The notes beneath the pieces are model-generated. The model ran no database searches. It was not told where the DNA came from and saw only the letters and a list, made by a program, of their open reading frames with translations. A stretch of DNA of 64,000 nucleotides from Sulfolobus islandicus Y.N.15.51 (GTDB lineage: Archaea; Thermoproteota; Thermoprotei_A; Sulfolobales; Sulfolobaceae), in assembly GCF_000022485.1 (NCBI RefSeq), contig NC_012623.1:2748166-2812165 (forward strand). Reading direction: 5' to 3'. Made by a program: the position numbers and the translations under genes. Each line of letters starts with the position of its first letter. Within the stretch, counting starts at the first letter, position 1. Below, in pieces: positions 20,502-29,739 of the stretch.

Positions 20502-22850
20502 TCAATTATGATGAAATATTTTTAAAGTTATCTTACGAAAATATGTTCGGGCATATAGTAGAGATATAAATAAAATTACAGTGATTAAGAGAGTAATTAA
20601 ATTGATCATTATTGAAAAAGAGATAACATTATTATCATTATAGGGATACCCAAAAGCCCTACCCAATTGTGGATAAGGATAAGAGGAAATGTTATTGCCA
20701 TTAAGTTCATTTTGTATAGAAATGTTATAAGGGATAAACATTACACCTATTAGATATGATAGAGAATTTCCAATAAAGAACAGCTTCACGCTACTAGAGA
20801 CAGAAATATTACCTAAATACGAAAACACAATAGAAATGTTTGGAGAGGAAGTTGAAACAGAAAGCGAATAAGAACCATTAGTAACACCGAAAACACCTCC
20901 TCCAGGTAAAGAGACATAAACTAGCACAACCTTGTAAAATCCTGGTTTCACTCCTAAATTAAGAAATGAAGTATTACTAACAGAAATAAATGAAATGCTT
21001 GGGAATTCTGACAAAATTTCCTCATCATATACATTTACGTTTATTGTATCTGTGAAATTATTAGGATATGGTAAGTGCTTAACGTTTAGTTTAACCGGTA
21101 AGATACCTTGTTTATATGCAGACAGTGCTAGAAGTTCAGCATATGTCACATTTCCAAAATAACCACCTATATACTTTGGAGGAATATCAAACATGAGATA
21201 AGAGGGGACAACGTTAAGTGAACTATTAGTATTAGGAATCTTTGGATATTCAAAATTTATGAAAATTGGGGAATTAATATTATACGTAAAATCGTTGTTT
21301 TTGTATACTAAAAAGTAAGAGTCGTTATAAACTAGAGTGAAGACGTTTTTGTGAGAGTTAATTATGCTCAAGGTGTAATTATCATTAACAGTACTAACAA
21401 CGTATTGTATACCATACTCGTTTAAAATAGTCCCTACACTAGAGGTATTAACTAAGAAGGCAGAAGTTACATTCGGTAATACTTCAATAAATGTACTCCA
21501 ATTTGATGGAACTATAGCATCAACGAGAACGTTGCCTATAGTGTTATTCTCTAAAAATTTTGCTAAATTTACTAGTAGGGGAGGAGGATTTACAGGGTTA
21601 TAATATCCAAGGTAGTCTCCGCTAATTACCATTGAGGAGGAAAAGGTAAATTGAGATAAAACTATGAGAATAAATAAAGGAATTAAGTAGTGTCTTGAAA
21701 GAATCTTAGCCATTACCAAGGATACTAAAAGAAATAGTGGTGCTAATATCATCTCAGTTAAATAAGTTGGCAAAAAGAGCCATAGGTAACTATACACGAA
21801 AGTTTGGGCTAAGAAATCCAGTAAGGGATATGTTAAGTTCAACATTATGTTATACCCTAAAACGTTTACATAAGACGAGACTAGAAATACTAAAAATAAG
21901 TAAAGCGCTAAGAAATAGTTAGCTGGTGAGCCCTTTTTCTTTAGAAAGATATAGCCTAAAATTCCAGTTTCGACAAACGCAAAGGACATCACATAAATCA
22001 GGAGGGGATTTCCAAACGACAAGTAAGATACTAATGGCCTAAATAGTGACAATCCCCTCAATGAATCTAATAGGGGAAACGTAAAGTAATTTAACCATAA
22101 CTGTTGATTAGATATTGTGAAACTTATTGAGGAGTAAGAGTGAAAGTTGTAAAATAATACCACAAACAGTCTAGAATTTAATAAGAGATAAAAAGGTATT
22201 GAGTATAGGAAGACCTTTAGATCATTTAATTTATGTCTATAAATAAGAATTGAAAGTATTATAAATAACGTGTAAACGAAACCCCTAGGGTCAGTTGTAG
22301 TTAGAGAGGCGAAAAGTGAGAGAAGTATAGCACCAGAAAGACCTCCTTTCTCTAGCGAGTAAAAAGTACCGGCAATCAACCCCGGTAAAAGCGCATAAAA
22401 GGCTGCGTAATTGGACCAATGACTGAAATAGTAAGCTGTAGGTGTTATAGCGTAGAGGAAAGCAATAGTAGAAGATACTGAAATTTTAACCCATAATTTA
22501 GTTTCTTTTGCATATTTATTTAAAAAGTATCTAGAAGAGAAATACATAGATGGGACTGAGATGGCATAGGGAAATAAAAGATACGTTATCCAGTATGCTA
22601 TCACTGGTGAGATGAAATTAAAATACAGTATAACCACTAAAGGCATCCAAACATTATCTATAATCATGGGAAAATTAAGATAAGATAGCGCTGCCTGCCT
22701 AGAGTCTAAATAAAAAGTCGGGTAAGAATCCCTTTGATAAATGTATCCAACATGGAAGAAAACCTTCCATAAGGCTATCATGGGAGTTAGTATGGAAAGG
22801 AGTATTACAACAATTATCTCAACTACTTGAAGTCTTCTTTCTCGACGCAT
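20502..22850 (-). CDS. Large polytopic membrane protein (GT-C-like architecture)
   Basis: A 782-residue protein. The first ~390 residues hold about 11 membrane helices; then comes an outer domain of ~350 residues with many Asn-X-Ser/Thr sites and a single C-terminal helix followed by a basic tail. This layout (many helices plus extracytoplasmic C-terminal domain) resembles GT-C glycosyltransferases and YfhO-like proteins; the segment with [12 protein letters not shown] and [12 protein letters not shown] is like the soluble part of such proteins. No catalytic motif is certain. It overlaps the preceding gene by 32 bases and precedes the permease by 4, placing it inside the pilin operon. A role in modifying pilus or surface proteins is a reasonable guess. 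Confidence 0.6.
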   Translation of the reverse strand: MRRERRLQVVEIIVVILLSILTPMIALWKVFFHVGYIYQRDSYPTFYLDSRQAALSYLNFPMIIDNVWMPLVVILYFNFISPVIAYWITYLLFPYAISVPSMYFSSRYFLNKYAKETKLWVKISVSSTIAFLYAITPTAYYFSHWSNYAAFYALLPGLIAGTFYSLEKGGLSGAILLSLFASLTTTDPRGFVYTLFIILSILIYRHKLNDLKVFLYSIPFYLLLNSRLFVVLFYNFHSYSSISFTISNQQLWLNYFTFPLLDSLRGLSLFRPLVSYLSFGNPLLIYVMSFAFVETGILGYIFLKKKGSPANYFLALYLFLVFLVSSYVNVLGYNIMLNLTYPLLDFLAQTFVYSYLWLFLPTYLTEMILAPLFLLVSLVMAKILSRHYLIPLFILIVLSQFTFSSSMVISGDYLGYYNPVNPPPLLVNLAKFLENNTIGNVLVDAIVPSNWSTFIEVLPNVTSAFLVNTSSVGTILNEYGIQYVVSTVNDNYTLSIINSHKNVFTLVYNDSYFLVYKNNDFTYNINSPIFINFEYPKIPNTNSSLNVVPSYLMFDIPPKYIGGYFGNVTYAELLALSAYKQGILPVKLNVKHLPYPNNFTDTINVNVYDEEILSEFPSISFISVSNTSFLNLGVKPGFYKVVLVYVSLPGGGVFGVTNGSYSLSVSTSSPNISIVFSYLGNISVSSSVKLFFIGNSLSYLIGVMFIPYNISIQNELNGNNISSYPYPQLGRAFGYPYNDNNVISFSIMINLITLLITVILFISLLYARTYFRKITLKIFHHN

Positions 22851-23529
22851 AAATTTTCACCATCACGAGTACAAAAATGAGCAAAAGAGTTACAAAACTT
22901 ATATATTTACCAACTACTTGATCTAGATCAGAGTTTAAATCTAAAGAAATAGGTAAATTAATGATCTTGCTATTATTTGTGAATTTAAAGCCATCTGGAA
23001 GTATTGGTTGTTCGTTAGGATTTACAAGATTTGAGCTCACTAAAGTATAAGTTGTATTACTGACTATCTGTCCACTCTCCCCTATTTGAAGGATAACGAT
23101 CTTATATGGAACCCCAGTGGAATTAACGTAATAAAAATACTCAAGCTCAATATAACCTATAAAAGTCTTGCCATAATATACATAGTTGGAATTATTTGAG
23201 GATAGTAAAGACAAGATAACACCTCTTTCAATTACTGGTTCTCCAACATTAGGAATATAGAAAAAAGTTTCCGGAAGAGAGACATTATCTAGAATTGTGG
23301 AAGAAGTTAGAATCTGAGAGAAATTGAGAACATAAACAGTCAGATTATAAGCGAAGGTTGCATTATTATAACAAACTCTTGTAACATTTTCAAAAAGAAG
23401 CTCTGATAGATGGTAAACTTGGTTGTCATAATTTATTTGAATATGAAGCGAGTACTCTACAAAGGCGTTAGGAAATAAGGCTATTATTAGGAGAAATAGA
23501 AGAGGAGAAGACATGACTATCTTACCCAT
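22819..23529 (-). CDS. Secreted, C-terminally anchored protein of the pilin operon (second)
   Basis: A 236-residue protein with signal peptide (SPLLFLLIIALFPNAF), an outside domain carrying about ten Asn-X-Ser/Thr sites, and one C-terminal membrane helix ([16 protein letters not shown]) followed by a basic tail. It is related to the neighbouring 241-residue protein: the segment YFYYVNSTGVPYKIVILQIG aligns with YFYFKSDGLADKIINLQIG. The start ATG overlaps the stop of that neighbour by 13 bases; a second ATG lies 15 bases further in. Function is unknown. Its place between pilin and a large membrane protein suggests a surface-structure or adhesion role. Confidence 0.6.
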   Translation of the reverse strand: MGKIVMSSPLLFLLIIALFPNAFVEYSLHIQINYDNQVYHLSELLFENVTRVCYNNATFAYNLTVYVLNFSQILTSSTILDNVSLPETFFYIPNVGEPVIERGVILSLLSSNNSNYVYYGKTFIGYIELEYFYYVNSTGVPYKIVILQIGESGQIVSNTTYTLVSSNLVNPNEQPILPDGFKFTNNSKIINLPISLDLNSDLDQVVGKYISFVTLLLIFVLVMVKIYASRKKTSSS

Positions 23530-24242
23530 TTAGTCCCCCTAAATAAAAGAATTACCATAACGAGAAGTGCCCCAACTATTATAATGTACTCCATAATTTT
23601 AGAATATTGCGGGAATAGACTGACAATTACTTCACTACTTGCAGTCGTAATTCCCTCAAAGTAAGGTATTCCAATATGCGTATTATTGAAGTTCGTCATC
23701 CATAAAACTAATGTAGTTTCACTAGATATCTTACCATTTGCACCTATCTGTAAGTTAATTATCTTATCCGCCAAACCATCAGACTTAAAATAAAAGTAAG
23801 TTTCTATAGCTACGCCTTCTACATTACTTTTTCTGAGATAAACGTAACAGGAGTTAGTATGATTAACATAAAAAAGGTTTACTCTACTTACACTTATGTT
23901 TTTTTCTCCTAATAATAAGGGTGAAACATAATAAAATGGTAATGGAAGAGTAGAGTTAACTAATGAATATGAAAACTTACTTTGCATTGATGTATTCCAT
24001 GATATTATACTTATACCAACTAGAACTGTCCCGTTGTTAAAGGTCTTGTTTATCATTTGAATTATAGAAAATTTCTGAAATAACATAGATCCATCTTGGA
24101 GATAATAAGTTGAGGTGCCGTTATAAATTGCGAATGTGCCAGAAACTAGAGAAGATTGAGAGGACGTTATTAAAGTTAAGGAAAGGGCTAATGGAAAAAG
24201 AAGAATAGACAGGAAAAATATTAAAAAAAAAAAACTTTTCAT
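23517..24242 (-). CDS. Secreted, C-terminally anchored protein of the pilin operon (first)
   Basis: A 241-residue protein with an N-terminal signal peptide (IFFLSILLFPLALSLT), an outside domain rich in Asn-X-Ser/Thr, and a C-terminal membrane helix (IIIVGALLVMVILLF) with a basic end. Its start codon lies 19 bases after the pilin stop, and its first codons contain a run of 12 T, a possible slippage site. A copy of just the first ~10 codons exists at 31549 beside the second pilin gene, so this locus is the intact original. It is paralogous to the next gene. Function unknown; probably a minor component or partner of the pilus. Confidence 0.6.
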   Translation of the reverse strand: MKSFFFLIFFLSILLFPLALSLTLITSSQSSLVSGTFAIYNGTSTYYLQDGSMLFQKFSIIQMINKTFNNGTVLVGISIISWNTSMQSKFSYSLVNSTLPLPFYYVSPLLLGEKNISVSRVNLFYVNHTNSCYVYLRKSNVEGVAIETYFYFKSDGLADKIINLQIGANGKISSETTLVLWMTNFNNTHIGIPYFEGITTASSEVIVSLFPQYSKIMEYIIIVGALLVMVILLFRGTKWVR

Positions 24243-24260
24243 CTTGCTGGCTCCTCTTTT

Positions 24261-24689
<429 letters not shown>

Positions 24690-24714
24690 ACCTAATATAA
24701 TCTAACTAATAGTT

Positions 24715-24723
24715 CTATATAAA
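24715..24723 (-). promoter_or_regulatory. TATA box of pilin copy 1
   Basis: On the minus strand the sequence reads TTTATATAG, centred 30 bases before the ATG at 24689, preceded by AAGAAACA as a possible BRE. Spacing predicts a leader of only a few bases. The same box is kept in the second copy (31068-31076), so both pilin genes should be transcribed. Confidence 0.65.
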
Positions 24724-24745
24724 TGTTTCTTCCAACTAAAGGCTG

Positions 24746-24858
24746 TAAGGGAGTTCAAGAGGTTGGAGGGAGGAGAAGGGTTATGGTGTTGGGTGGAGGA
24801 TTGAGTCCTTATTCTCTGCTGTGAAGCGTACTTTTGGGGAATCTGTTAGGGCTACAAG
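24746..24858 (+). pseudogene. IS5-type transposase relic, left part
   Basis: Reading along the plus strand gives ESLFSAVKRTFGESVRAT (about 24803-24856), the catalytic-Glu region near the C-terminus of an IS5-type DDE transposase. It continues exactly into SFLGQVVEAKLKFWAYAW at 26344 once the IS110 element between them is removed. Upstream of 24800 the frame is disturbed and the 5' part of the gene is missing, so it was a fragment before or after the insertion. Confidence 0.75.
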
Positions 24859-24886
24859 GCACTACATGCTGACGCCTCTAACAAAC

Positions 24887-26047
24887 CTATGGGGATAACG
24901 AGTCTAGCGCGTCTCCCACGTCGAAGTCCTTGACATTAACTTCCTTACCCCTAGGAATCCTAAAACTCTTCTTGACAACTCCCTTGTAAACACCGTCCTT
25001 TATAACATGATAACAAATGCTTGCAAGCTTTCCGGCAAGAGCACAAGTAGCTTGAGTAACACTCTTCCCCCTAGCAATAAGCCTCTCATAATACCCTTTA
25101 AAAGGCTCAAGACCCCTAGCAACCTTGGCAACCAAGTAGAGAGCTCTACGCAAATACTTATTACCCCTAATCATACCGGAGTGAGACTCGCTATCACCAC
25201 TCTGCTTAGTTTTGGGTGCAAAGCTTGCATAAGCCCTAGCAGCCTTAGAACTGGAAAAACGGGAAACATCACCGAACTCAGCGTAAATAGTTGCAGCACT
25301 AATCAAACCAATCCCGGGGATCTTACTCAACTCAATTACTGGTTTTGGAATCTTGGAAATTATCATATCCTCAACCTCCTTAATCATTTTCTCCAAGTTT
25401 TTTAACAGTTCAACTAATTGTTTTAACGCTAGTTTTTCCGCGTCGTTTAAGTTTCTCCCTAGTTTTTCTTTTAGTTCCTCCTTCTCTTCCTTGCTTAGTC
25501 CCTCCCCCTTTACTAGCTTTTCAAGTAGTTTTCTTCCCTTCTTGTCGAATGGTTGTATTTTATATCCCGCGAATTCTAATATTTTCCTTATCTCGTTCTT
25601 TACTTGTGTTGTCTTCTCTACTAAGCTTTCCCTATATCTCGTTAGTTCTCTTAGCTCCATTATTTCTCCTGTTGGTATGTATGATCCCTTGATTACTCCG
25701 GTCATGTGTGCTACTAGTAACCTTTGTGCGTCGAGTTTGTCTGTCTTTTTCCCTAGTATTTCTGTTAGGTGTAGTGGGTTTATTACTGTTACCTTGTATC
25801 CTTTTTCCGTTAGTTTTTCGTGTAGGTAGAAGTAATATATTCCAGTTGCCTCTATTATTCCTTCCTTATATTCTCCTAGGAATTTAATTAGTTCCTCTAT
25901 TCCCTCGTTGTCGTGGTTGAATTCCTTTACCTCCTTGACGTATACTGCTGATTTTTCTTGTTCTACTACTAGTTCTCCCTTTGCTGCTGTTAGTTTGCTT
26001 TGTGAAATATCAATTGCGAAGGCCTTGTTTGTAACTTTTAATTCCAT
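24887..26047 (-). CDS. IS110-family transposase (DEDD/serine recombinase)
   Basis: A 386-residue, apparently intact IS110 recombinase. The N-terminal RuvC-like DEDD domain shows FAIDISQSK (D13), IIEATGIYYF (E at about 63) and KKTDKLDAQ (two D near 97-100). The C-terminal Tnp2 domain has a helix-hairpin-helix-like KIPGIGLISAATIYAEFGD and the catalytic serine region KQSGDSESHSG followed by RGNKYLRRAL (about 280-303). The long charged helix between the domains is typical. IS110 enzymes recombine DNA without flanking duplication, guided by an RNA from the element's noncoding end. A 296-base noncoding region precedes the start, consistent with the IS110 rather than the IS1111 branch. Confidence 0.93.
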   Translation of the reverse strand: MELKVTNKAFAIDISQSKLTAAKGELVVEQEKSAVYVKEVKEFNHDNEGIEELIKFLGEYKEGIIEATGIYYFYLHEKLTEKGYKVTVINPLHLTEILGKKTDKLDAQRLLVAHMTGVIKGSYIPTGEIMELRELTRYRESLVEKTTQVKNEIRKILEFAGYKIQPFDKKGRKLLEKLVKGEGLSKEEKEELKEKLGRNLNDAEKLALKQLVELLKNLEKMIKEVEDMIISKIPKPVIELSKIPGIGLISAATIYAEFGDVSRFSSSKAARAYASFAPKTKQSGDSESHSGMIRGNKYLRRALYLVAKVARGLEPFKGYYERLIARGKSVTQATCALAGKLASICYHVIKDGVYKGVVKKSFRIPRGKEVNVKDFDVGDALDSLSP

Positions 26048-26083
26048 GCTTGTGTATTACGCGTTTCTCGAGATATTTTTTGT

Positions 26084-26343
26084 TCTCATAATACCTTGTT
26101 TTCTTTGCATAGTGTTAAGTGTTTCAGCCCCTAGAGTATTTTGTTACAACCTCCTACTCGGGGGTTTTTATCCCCTCTTGTTAGATCGTTCTAGGGGCTT
26201 CACAGCTAGCCTTGTAGATGGGGTTTTATCCCCATGTTTTCTATGAGCTTATGTTGTTTTTCTCCTTACTTGTTTATTTCCTTTTCTCTTGTAATACTTG
26301 GTTTTATTCGTTCTCTTGTTTTGCGTGGATTGCCCCGTAGGAG
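26084..26343 (-). ncRNA. Candidate bridge RNA of the IS110 element
   Basis: The 5' noncoding part, read on the minus strand, has two similar hairpins, GGGGATAAAACCCC (26218-26231) and GGGGATAAAAACCCC (26161-26175), each flanked by loop-like segments, as in the target and donor loops of IS621 bridge RNA. Just after the first hairpin is CTACAAG (26211-26217), exactly complementary to the right insertion flank CTTGTAG. Just before it is TAGAAAAC (26236-26243), matching the left flank TAAAAAAC with one G-T wobble. After the second hairpin is GTAGGAG, complementary to the element's own left end CTCCTAC. The region is conserved in the mini-element at 46615, where the guide differs and fits that element's flank. 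RNA ends are not known. Confidence 0.8.
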
Positions 26344-26449
26344 TTTTTTAGGGCAAGTGGTTGAGGCTAAGCTCAAGTTCTGGGCTTATGCATGGATGGT
26401 CCACTTGGCTAATTCTTTAGTTGGTAGAGCTCCGGGTATTAGGGTGTGA
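26344..26449 (+). pseudogene. IS5-type transposase relic, right part
   Basis: Continuing the frame of the left part, this gives SFLGQVVEAKLKFWAYAW and then MVHLANSLVGRAPGIRV before a TGA at 26447-26449, the normal C-terminal end of an IS5-type transposase. It shows that the IS110 element inserted into an older insertion sequence. About 295 bases of apparently noncoding, AT-rich DNA follow before the ATPase-like gene. Confidence 0.75.
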
Positions 26450-26744
26450 GCTTGCGAATAACGTTGAAATAAATATTAATTACTGAAAAATTCTCAGTGC
26501 ATCATATCATGCTTATGAAATAAATTGAAGAGATCAACAAAGCATTCCAACTACACATACATCTTGGTAGGGTCTTCTCACGGCGCCCTAATAGGACATT
26601 AAATACCATGGAGGCTATTTATATTTTGATTAATATTCTTAAGTGGATTTGTTTTCTGAATTCCCGATAAGTCAGAATACATCTCTAGAATATAATTTGC
26701 TAATTTCCTATATAAACAAAAGATATAGCCTCTTTAATTTATAT

Positions 26745-27584
26745 TCAAGTCGAGATTGCTTCATTACTAACCAATACTAATTTTGCCTTAGACATTTTAA
26801 GTAACTCTTTTAGAGTTTCTTTAAACTCCTCTAGATGAACTTCAGGTTGCTCTATAACTATAATATCATTATTGCTTGAATTTTTAATGAAATAGACTAT
26901 AGGAAATAAGCTTAACACGGAAGAGTCCGCATTATATAGTATATTATCATCACAGTAAACTTCATCGTCTTTAATGTAGATTTTATGTGCTAGAACCTCT
27001 TCAGAATACCCTTGTGGTAAGACCATTGAGTTTATGAAATCAGAAATTATGCCGAGCGTCTTTGGAATACCCGGAGCTCCCTCAAACCTAATGGGAAGAA
27101 ATTTGTAAAATGATGCTACCAATCCAGCCCTAATTGCTGGTATAATGTATGGTCTCTTCTTATTAATATCTGAAAAGTAAAAGGAGTCTATCTTAACCAA
27201 ACTCCTAATCTTATCTTCTTGCAGTTCTAACTCAGGTAAAACTTTCAACTCTACTTTAGCTTCAACCTTACCATTTTGAATAGTCCCTATGATAGACATT
27301 TTAGGTGAGGTTATTTTAAAGTATAATTCTAATGTTAATAACTTAGCTAAACTTAACTCATTTGTTAAAATATGCGTGAATTGTCTTTCAAACTCGTTTT
27401 TCCAATTTACGAGTGGTTCTTTAGCTGTTATTCCATAAAGTCTAGGAATTAAGAATATGGTCTTAGTTAGATAGTAGTAAACTCTACCTATTACAATTCT
27501 ATCCCTTCCGTTAATTATTTCAGTTTGCTTATTATCATTATTAATTTTAACAGTAGCAGAAGGAGTTTTTATCTCTATTTCCAT
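26745..27584 (-). CDS. ATPase-like protein with Walker B but no Walker A
   Basis: A 279-residue protein. Near the C-terminus, SSVLSLFPIVYFIKN and IIVIEQPEVHLEEF (about residues 219-255) match the signature and Walker B regions of AAA_15/AAA_21 ABC-like ATPases (usual form IEEPEAHLHP), and KLVLVSNEA fits the following H-loop strand, though the histidine is missing. In the place where a Walker A loop GxxGxGKS is expected, the protein has INGRDRIVIGRVYYYLTK, lacking the lysine. So it is either a degenerate, non-hydrolysing relative or a decayed gene. It is the only non-transposon gene inside the IS-rich block and could be cargo carried between elements. Its role is unknown. Confidence 0.6.
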   Translation of the reverse strand: MEIEIKTPSATVKINNDNKQTEIINGRDRIVIGRVYYYLTKTIFLIPRLYGITAKEPLVNWKNEFERQFTHILTNELSLAKLLTLELYFKITSPKMSIIGTIQNGKVEAKVELKVLPELELQEDKIRSLVKIDSFYFSDINKKRPYIIPAIRAGLVASFYKFLPIRFEGAPGIPKTLGIISDFINSMVLPQGYSEEVLAHKIYIKDDEVYCDDNILYNADSSVLSLFPIVYFIKNSSNNDIIVIEQPEVHLEEFKETLKELLKMSKAKLVLVSNEAIST

Positions 27585-27772
27585 AAGCGTTATTTGAATT
27601 TTAAAAATAAAAGAGTTTTAGAAACTTCTTATTTTAAAGACACATTTATACAAGGCGAGATAACTGGTACTACAATTTTTAGTGATAAAAACTATCTCAT
27701 AAAAAGAGTGAGTGTGGCGTTCAGTAATAAACCTTTCGGCCAAACTTCAAGCATAGTGTCAACTAAGATTGC

Positions 27773-27797
27773 CACGTGGGTCCTTTCAACCCACGTG
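27773..27797. repeat. Perfect 9-base stem-loop near an IS110 3' end
   Basis: CACGTGGGT (27773-27781) and ACCCACGTG (27789-27797) form a perfect hairpin with a 7-base loop. It lies about 30 bases past the stop codon of the broken IS110 transposase. It may be a structural part of that element's right end or a transcription terminator. Confidence 0.6.
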
Positions 27798-28445
27798 ACG
27801 ATTCGGGGAGAAGGGTTTCTTTAATTATTTGGGCTCATAAGGCTTATTATTATACCATACACTCCATATAATCCTAGCCAACTTTCTAGCCAAAGCAGTG
27901 TAGAACTTCTTACCTTTTAACCTATCCCTATGAGACTCATAAAACTTCAACAATGTTGGGTTCCTAGAATAATTCCTCCCTGCCAAGAAGTAAAGCAAAC
28001 TACACAAGTACTTATTACCCCTCTTCGAAATACCCTTACTTATTACAGCTTTTCCACTCCTTTCCACAACTGGATCTAAACCACAATAAGCCACAAAGGA
28101 CTCTGGTTTAGGAAAACGCTTAACATCACCAACAATACCAATAATAATACCAGCTGCAAGCCTCCCAATTCCCGGGATTGTTAATAAAACGTGATTATCC
28201 GGTACTTGTTCCTCGATCATCCTCCTAACTTCTTTCAATTTCTCTTGCGTTTCTAGGAGTGTTTTTGCTAGGACTTTGATTTCTTCAACTACTATTGGTG
28301 TGTATTCTAGTTGGTATAGTTCTTCTTGTGTAAAATCTCCTTTTGCGAGTTTTTCTAACCTTTCCTTGCTTATCTTGTTGTTGTCGCTTACTAGGAATAG
28401 TGTTCTCTCTAACCTGTTCTTGTACTTTACTTCTATGTCCTTGAG

Positions 28446-29739
28446 AGAGTGTCCAGAATGCAAATAATTCAATAAATATAATGTGATAGAAAAACAATAT
28501 TATAACTAGTTGAGAATAGAAGTCAATTATATCTTTCAATATGAGGGAAGATTAATATTTTATTGTAATATAAAATAACTTATAGTTGAGAAAAAATGAA
28601 TTTCAAACATACCCCATATTATTCTAGTTAACCCTAGCCTAGGGTTAACTAGAGAGTTTGACAAATTCCTCTTGCGGAACTTTTGCTAACACGGAAGTGT
28701 AAATCAAGGAATTGTAAATTATTCCAATAACGTAAACAAAAACCTCAACCATATCCTTGTTAATAGCGTAAGGTCTCCAATACCTCTTCAAGAAAATACC
28801 AAAGAATTCAACATAACGTCTAAAACTAGAAAAACCAATTATCCAAGTTGAGGGCATTCCCAAGAAACCCCTATCAACAACCTTATAACCACTCATACCA
28901 AAACCAACCTTATTATCGGGAAAGTTTGCAAACTCAACTTGAATTGCGTGAAGAATCATGGTTGGGGAAATAGCATATAAAACCTTGAAGCCGAAGAAAC
29001 TCCTACCCCTCTTCTTCGCAAACTCACCCTTAAATCTACGATGAATCTTAGCCCTCATATAGTAGTAAATTAAGTTTGCTGCTTCCCTAAACTTTCCTTG
29101 TCTCAAGTTGAGTTCTAGCTTTTTCTTTAATGTCTCCTTGTTTCTCTTTCCGAAGGGTACTTCGATTATGTTGGAATCTATTGCCCAGAGTTTGTTAACT
29201 TTGCCGTATAAGGCACTACTTGGCAAGTAGTTTTCTAGTTTGCTTAGCTTTTCCTCAAGTTCTTTTGCGTATTCCTTGAATGCTTTCTTTATTTCTCCCC
29301 TAAGTTTCTTTGCCCTTCTGTGGTTTTCGGATTTTGACTTGCGTTCTCCTAGAAACCATCTTACTACAATGTCCGTGTAATAGTATGCTTCTACATCTCT
29401 GTAGGAGCATTGCCATATCATCATGACGATGAGTACTCTAAGTATGTATAGGTCTAGTGATGATAGTGCTTTTGAGGTGATTAGTATGTAGTGCATTTTC
29501 AAAAGAGTTTTATGCCTTGATGATAGTTTATCATAGGGGACCGGGAGATTGTAGTATTCTATCCAAGGTTTCATATCTCCCAATCCTTGTACTACGTCTT
29601 CCCGGTCCCCTTTAAGTATTACTCAAGATTTTACTCCAAGTGAAAATTCAAAATTTCTCAAGAGTTTATGCTTTCTTTTGAGTTATTATCTATAAACTTA
29701 TACATAGATTTATTGAATTATTTACACTTGGGATGCTCT
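28446..29739 (-). mobile_element. IS5-like element inserted in the IS110 pseudogene (1294 bases)
   Basis: The ends are imperfect inverted repeats: AGAGTGTCCAGAATG.. at 28446 and AGAGCATCCCAAGTG.. read inward from 29739, both continuing into AAATAATTCAATAAAT (26 of 32 positions equal). The flanks carry a 6-base direct repeat CTTGAG (28440-28445 and 29740-29745), and deleting the element with one repeat restores the IS110 frame. The size is near that of ISC1290 as I remember it; the name is unverified. Confidence 0.85.
28645..29583 (-). CDS. IS5-like DDE transposase
   Basis: A 312-residue transposase. LWAIDSNIIEVPFGKRN (about residues 127-143) has the first catalytic Asp, and GYKVVDRGFLGMPSTW (about 230-245) the second; the final SFRRYVEFFGIFLKRYW region contains the usual Arg/Lys and a Glu (YVEFF) that may complete the triad. 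The N-terminal half is helical and basic (RKSKSENHRRAKKLRGEIKK), as expected for DNA binding. The frame is uninterrupted and the element ends are intact, so the enzyme may be active. It lies inside the element 28446-29739, transcribed leftward. Confidence 0.82.
   Translation of the reverse strand: MGDMKPWIEYYNLPVPYDKLSSRHKTLLKMHYILITSKALSSLDLYILRVLIVMMIWQCSYRDVEAYYYTDIVVRWFLGERKSKSENHRRAKKLRGEIKKAFKEYAKELEEKLSKLENYLPSSALYGKVNKLWAIDSNIIEVPFGKRNKETLKKKLELNLRQGKFREAANLIYYYMRAKIHRRFKGEFAKKRGRSFFGFKVLYAISPTMILHAIQVEFANFPDNKVGFGMSGYKVVDRGFLGMPSTWIIGFSSFRRYVEFFGIFLKRYWRPYAINKDMVEVFVYVIGIIYNSLIYTSVLAKVPQEEFVKLSS

Larger units (their letters stand above)
24857..26343 (-). mobile_element. Intact IS110-family element (about 1485 bases)
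   Basis: The element interrupts an IS5 transposase relic. Removing 24859-26343 and keeping one AG (CT on the element strand) restores the frame ..VRAT-SFLGQ.., which fixes both ends: left end CT-CCTACGGGG at 26343 and right end GTAGTGC-CT at 24857. There are no terminal inverted repeats and no target duplication apart from the shared CT core, as in IS110/IS621. It carries one transposase gene and a 296-base 5' noncoding region. The length is close to what I remember for ISC1491, but the name is unverified. Confidence 0.88.

Noticed and set aside
22819..24242. Anchored proteins considered as S-layer or thermopsin-type proteins
   Set aside because: No catalytic motif or size match; only the general secreted-and-anchored layout is shared.
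25353..25829. 158-codon Ser/Phe-rich frame opposite the IS110 transposase
   Set aside because: Composition (poly-Ser/Phe) is the typical antisense shadow of Lys/Glu-rich coding sequence.
27773..27797. Stem-loop considered as a defence or retron-like RNA
   Set aside because: It is a single short hairpin at the 3' end of a broken IS110 and is better explained as part of that element or a terminator.
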